A stretch of DNA of 31,741 bases. It comes from an uncultured Gilliamella sp. (GTDB lineage Bacteria > Pseudomonadota > Gammaproteobacteria > Enterobacterales > Enterobacteriaceae). The notes under the pieces are model-generated. The model saw nothing but the letters and a program-made list of their open reading frames with translations. It did not search any database and was not told the origin of the DNA. Made by a program: the position numbers and the translations under genes. The stretch spans positions 1 through 31,741 of the forward strand of contig CALYQY010000018.1 of assembly GCA_945291235.1 (NCBI GenBank), given 5' to 3'. Positions 29,024 through 31,741 of the stretch are shown here, piece by piece (the stretch's first letter is position 1; each line of letters begins with the position of its first letter).

Positions 29024-29051
29024 GCCAAAATCCGAATGGTTTGAGTGAATT

Positions 29052-29924
29052 ATGAATACTGGATCGATTGATTATTGTGCGATAGGTCAGCGTTTACGGG
29101 CGTATCGTATAGCGGCTTCCTTAAAAGCAGAAGACATAGCACAAAATCTTAGAATTTCAAGAGCTGCGGTTTACCGTCTTGAAAAGGGTGAAATTATCAA
29201 AATCGAAACATTAGGACGTTTAGCGACTTTGTTAGATACATCCTTAGCAAGCTTACTTGGTATTGATACTGAATATTATTCAAGTGGTGAAGGTTTTTTT
29301 GAACGTATGCGCCAACTTGAAGAACAATCAACACATATTTATTCTCATTTTGATCCTTTTTCTTTTTTACTCACTTCACCAGATTATCTTTCTCATCTTG
29401 CTATGATGCTAGATGAATCGGGCGATTCAATTAATTTAAAAAAATATGCAACAACGTTAGCCATTTTAAAAGAACGACAAACACAATTCTATCAATCAGC
29501 GCCTAAAGTCATTAATTTAATTAGTTTACGCAATGTAGAACGTTTTTTACATATTGGTTTAGTCGGTAATTTAAATCTTTCACCGGGTAAAAAGTCTGAA
29601 CGCATGCTATTAGCTCGCAAAGAAGTCTATCACTTAATTGAATTAATTGAACAACAAACTTATTCGCCAACCATTGCTATTACAGAGCATGCAATTCCAT
29701 CTATTGCTTTTCAACTATTTTATCAAAATGAAAACCCGATTTCGTTAGCGATGAGCCCGTTTCGATTAGGTGAATTACCGAATGTGACCACAGGGATTGC
29801 TTCTATTACCTCTTCTCACGATGCGATTAAGCGATACCGGTTGTTATTTGATAAATTGTGGCAAAATAGTGCTAAAGATAAACAAGCGATTGAATTGTTG
29901 AAAGCAACTTTAGATAAATTTTAA
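29052..29924 (+). CDS. XRE-family transcriptional regulator upstream of aroA
   Basis: A 290-residue regulator. A Cro/C1-type helix-turn-helix occupies about residues 10-65 ([19 protein letters not shown], then [18 protein letters not shown]). The remaining 220 residues form a sensor-like domain I do not recognise by name, with alternating helices and strands, no TM and no cysteine pair. It contains a [15 protein letters not shown] segment and ends in a helical region, [15 protein letters not shown]. aroA starts 28 bases later with no terminator, so they are probably one operon. A role in regulating aroA or its pathway is suggested by position only. Confidence 0.8.
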   Translation: MNTGSIDYCAIGQRLRAYRIAASLKAEDIAQNLRISRAAVYRLEKGEIIKIETLGRLATLLDTSLASLLGIDTEYYSSGEGFFERMRQLEEQSTHIYSHFDPFSFLLTSPDYLSHLAMMLDESGDSINLKKYATTLAILKERQTQFYQSAPKVINLISLRNVERFLHIGLVGNLNLSPGKKSERMLLARKEVYHLIELIEQQTYSPTIAITEHAIPSIAFQLFYQNENPISLAMSPFRLGELPNVTTGIASITSSHDAIKRYRLLFDKLWQNSAKDKQAIELLKATLDKF

Positions 29925-29952
29925 AAATCTTAAAAATATAAAGAGAACTATC

Positions 29953-31233
29953 ATGTTATCCCTAACATTACAACCGATAAAAAGATTTAATGGTACGATA
30001 AACTTACCGGGTTCAAAAAGTGTGTCTAATCGGGCGCTACTTTTGTCTGCATTGAGTCAAGGTAATACACGTTTAACAAATTTATTAGACAGCGATGATG
30101 TCCGTTATATGCTTGATGCTCTTAAAGCATTAGGTGTTACGTATCAATTATCGAATGATCGCACGATTTGTGATATTCAGGGTGTCGGCGGAAAATTACA
30201 TTCATCCCATGCATTAGAGCTTTTTTTAGGGAATGCCGGTACGGCGATGCGTCCTTTAACTGCGGCGTTATGTCTTGGTGAAAATAATATTGTACTTACG
30301 GGCGAACCACGTATGAAAGAGCGCCCAATAGGGCATTTAGTTGATGCGCTTCGTCAAGGTGGCGCTAAAATAGATTATCTTGAAAATGAAGGTTATCCAC
30401 CACTCCAGATTCATGGTGGCTTTATTGGCGGAAATATTCAGGTTGATGGCTCTGTTTCAAGTCAATTTTTAACGGCGCTATTAATGGCATCCCCACTTGC
30501 TGATAACGATACTGAAATTACTATTTTAGGGGATTTAGTCTCTAAACCGTATATTGATATCACGATCAAAATGATGGCGACATTTGGGGTGTCGGTCATC
30601 AATGATAATTATCAAAAATTTGTTATTAAAGCAAAGCAAACTTATTTATCACCAGGTACTTATTTGGTTGAAGGTGATGCTTCATCCGCTTCATATTTTT
30701 TAGCTGCAGCGGCGATTAAAGGTGGCACTGTTCGCGTCACCGGTGTTGGTAAAAAAAGCTTACAAGGTGATACCCAATTTGCCCATGCTCTTGAAAATAT
30801 GGGTGCGAAAGTTACGTGGGCTGATGATTATATCGAGTGTAGCCGAGGGGAACTTAACGGTATTGATATGGATATGAATCATATCCCTGATGCGGCGATG
30901 ACAATAGCAACAACCGCTTTGTTTGCCAAAGGATCCACAACTATTCGTAATATCTATAACTGGCGAGTTAAAGAAACTGACCGCTTATCTGCTATGGCAA
31001 CTGAATTGCGTAAAATAGGGGCAGAGGTTGAAGAAGGTAACGATTATATAACGATTATCCCCCCTAAATCTTTAACATATGCTGAAATAAAAACCTATAA
31101 CGATCATCGTATGGCAATGTGTTTTTCATTAGTTGCATTATCCGATACGCCCGTGACTATATTAGATCCTAAATGTACAATGAAAACATTTCCTGACTAT
31201 TTTGAACAATTTAAACGATTGAGTGAATACTAA
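29953..31233 (+). CDS. aroA: EPSP synthase (3-phosphoshikimate 1-carboxyvinyltransferase)
   Basis: EPSP synthase joins PEP to shikimate-3-phosphate, the sixth step of the shikimate pathway. Shikimate-phosphate and PEP binding residues lie in [28 protein letters not shown] (the glyphosate-sensitive class I motif), [20 protein letters not shown], the catalytic Asp in [19 protein letters not shown] and NDHRMAM. It has 426 residues (427 in E. coli). An AGAGA-like ribosome binding site precedes the start. cmk begins immediately after its stop, as in many gammaproteobacteria. Confidence 0.97.
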   Translation: MLSLTLQPIKRFNGTINLPGSKSVSNRALLLSALSQGNTRLTNLLDSDDVRYMLDALKALGVTYQLSNDRTICDIQGVGGKLHSSHALELFLGNAGTAMRPLTAALCLGENNIVLTGEPRMKERPIGHLVDALRQGGAKIDYLENEGYPPLQIHGGFIGGNIQVDGSVSSQFLTALLMASPLADNDTEITILGDLVSKPYIDITIKMMATFGVSVINDNYQKFVIKAKQTYLSPGTYLVEGDASSASYFLAAAAIKGGTVRVTGVGKKSLQGDTQFAHALENMGAKVTWADDYIECSRGELNGIDMDMNHIPDAAMTIATTALFAKGSTTIRNIYNWRVKETDRLSAMATELRKIGAEVEEGNDYITIIPPKSLTYAEIKTYNDHRMAMCFSLVALSDTPVTILDPKCTMKTFPDYFEQFKRLSEY

Positions 31234-31741
31234 ATGAATACATTAGTTCCTGTTATTGCTGTCGATGGCCCTAGTGGTGTGGGGAAGGGCACGTTGTGTC
31301 AAGCGTTAGCTAATCATTTCAATTGGCATCTTTTAGACTCTGGCGCGATTTATCGTGTGCTTGCGTTGTCGGCGCTTAATCATCACATTGCGCTGAATGA
31401 TGAACTACAATTAACTCAATTAGCATTAAATTTACCTTTAACTTTTGATACCCATCATGGCGAAGTCAAAGTGCTATTAAATGGCGTCGATGTCTCTAAA
31501 GATATTCGTACTGAAGAGACTGGGGGCGCTGCTTCTAAAGTGGCTTCGCTAAATCAAGTTCGGGCAGCATTATTGCAACGACAAAGAGATTTCAGGCAAT
31601 TGCCGGGGTTAATTGCGGATGGGCGAGACATGGGGACAGTTGTGTTTACTGATGCACCAGTAAAAATTTTTCTGGATGCCAGCCCGCACTCAAGAGCAGA
31701 AAGAAGAATGAAACAGTTGCAAGATAAGCAAAAACATGCTA
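31234..31741 (+). CDS. cmk: Cytidylate kinase, 5' part (runs off the window)
   Basis: The first 169 codons of cytidylate kinase, which phosphorylates CMP and dCMP to the diphosphates. The P-loop GPSGVGKGT, the CMP-binding DSGAIYR, the [14 protein letters not shown] segment and the [12 protein letters not shown] lid region are all present in order. The E. coli protein has 227 residues, so about 60 codons lie beyond the window edge. The ATG follows the aroA TAA without a gap, with GAGTG eight bases upstream. Confidence 0.95.
   Translation, partial: MNTLVPVIAVDGPSGVGKGTLCQALANHFNWHLLDSGAIYRVLALSALNHHIALNDELQLTQLALNLPLTFDTHHGEVKVLLNGVDVSKDIRTEETGGAASKVASLNQVRAALLQRQRDFRQLPGLIADGRDMGTVVFTDAPVKIFLDASPHSRAERRMKQLQDKQKHA

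Overview
The window is an AT-rich chromosomal segment from a gammaproteobacterium. Gene content and blocks of gene order are enterobacterial: bamD divergent from rluD-pgeF with clpB nearby, ampD divergent from a ppdD-pilB-pilC-pilD pilus cluster, ilvIH, pyrG-eno, a ybjX/lysO pair, and aroA-cmk. The low G+C, the compaction and the reshuffled junctions suggest an Orbaceae-type host-associated bacterium (Gilliamella/Frischella-like). That placement is an inference, not a search result. I see no rRNA, tRNA, CRISPR array, insertion sequence, integrase or prophage gene.

Layout. 1-960: a small unrecognised membrane protein with a hairpin terminator. 960-3596: bamD (-) divergent from rluD-pgeF (+). 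3597-3948: a noncoding gap with a long-spaced inverted repeat. 3949-5090: queE and queD (-) behind a well-formed preQ1-I riboswitch whose 3' end is the queD ribosome binding site. 5225-7931: clpB with a heat-shock-type promoter, a conserved internal GTG start and a strong terminator. 8120-9836: a HAD sugar-phosphate phosphatase convergent with a DeoR-family repressor. 10079-12187: alr and mltG. 12284-13144: AmpD fused in frame to a YqcC (DUF446) domain. 13345-16833: type IV pilus genes ppdD-pilB-pilC-pilD; PilB lacks its usual N-terminal domain and pilD is interrupted by one in-frame TGA. 17039-19211: an M20 amidohydrolase convergent with ygfZ. 19483-21698: ilvI-ilvH. 21774-23483: an IgaA/YrfF/UmoB-type inner-membrane protein with a shortened periplasmic domain. 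23593-26766: pyrG and eno. 26934-28926: ybjX and lysO. 29052-end: an XRE regulator, aroA and the 5' part of cmk.

The genes serve mainly core functions: outer-membrane assembly, rRNA pseudouridylation, queuosine synthesis, protein disaggregation, peptidoglycan synthesis and recycling, branched-chain and aromatic amino acid synthesis, CTP synthesis and glycolysis. I found no convincing new multi-gene system. The items most worth checking are the AmpD-YqcC fusion, the TGA in an otherwise intact prepilin peptidase, the truncated PilB, the short IgaA homologue, the preQ1 riboswitch, and the XRE regulator joined to aroA. All identifications rest on recognised motifs and remembered family sequences; no database search was run.
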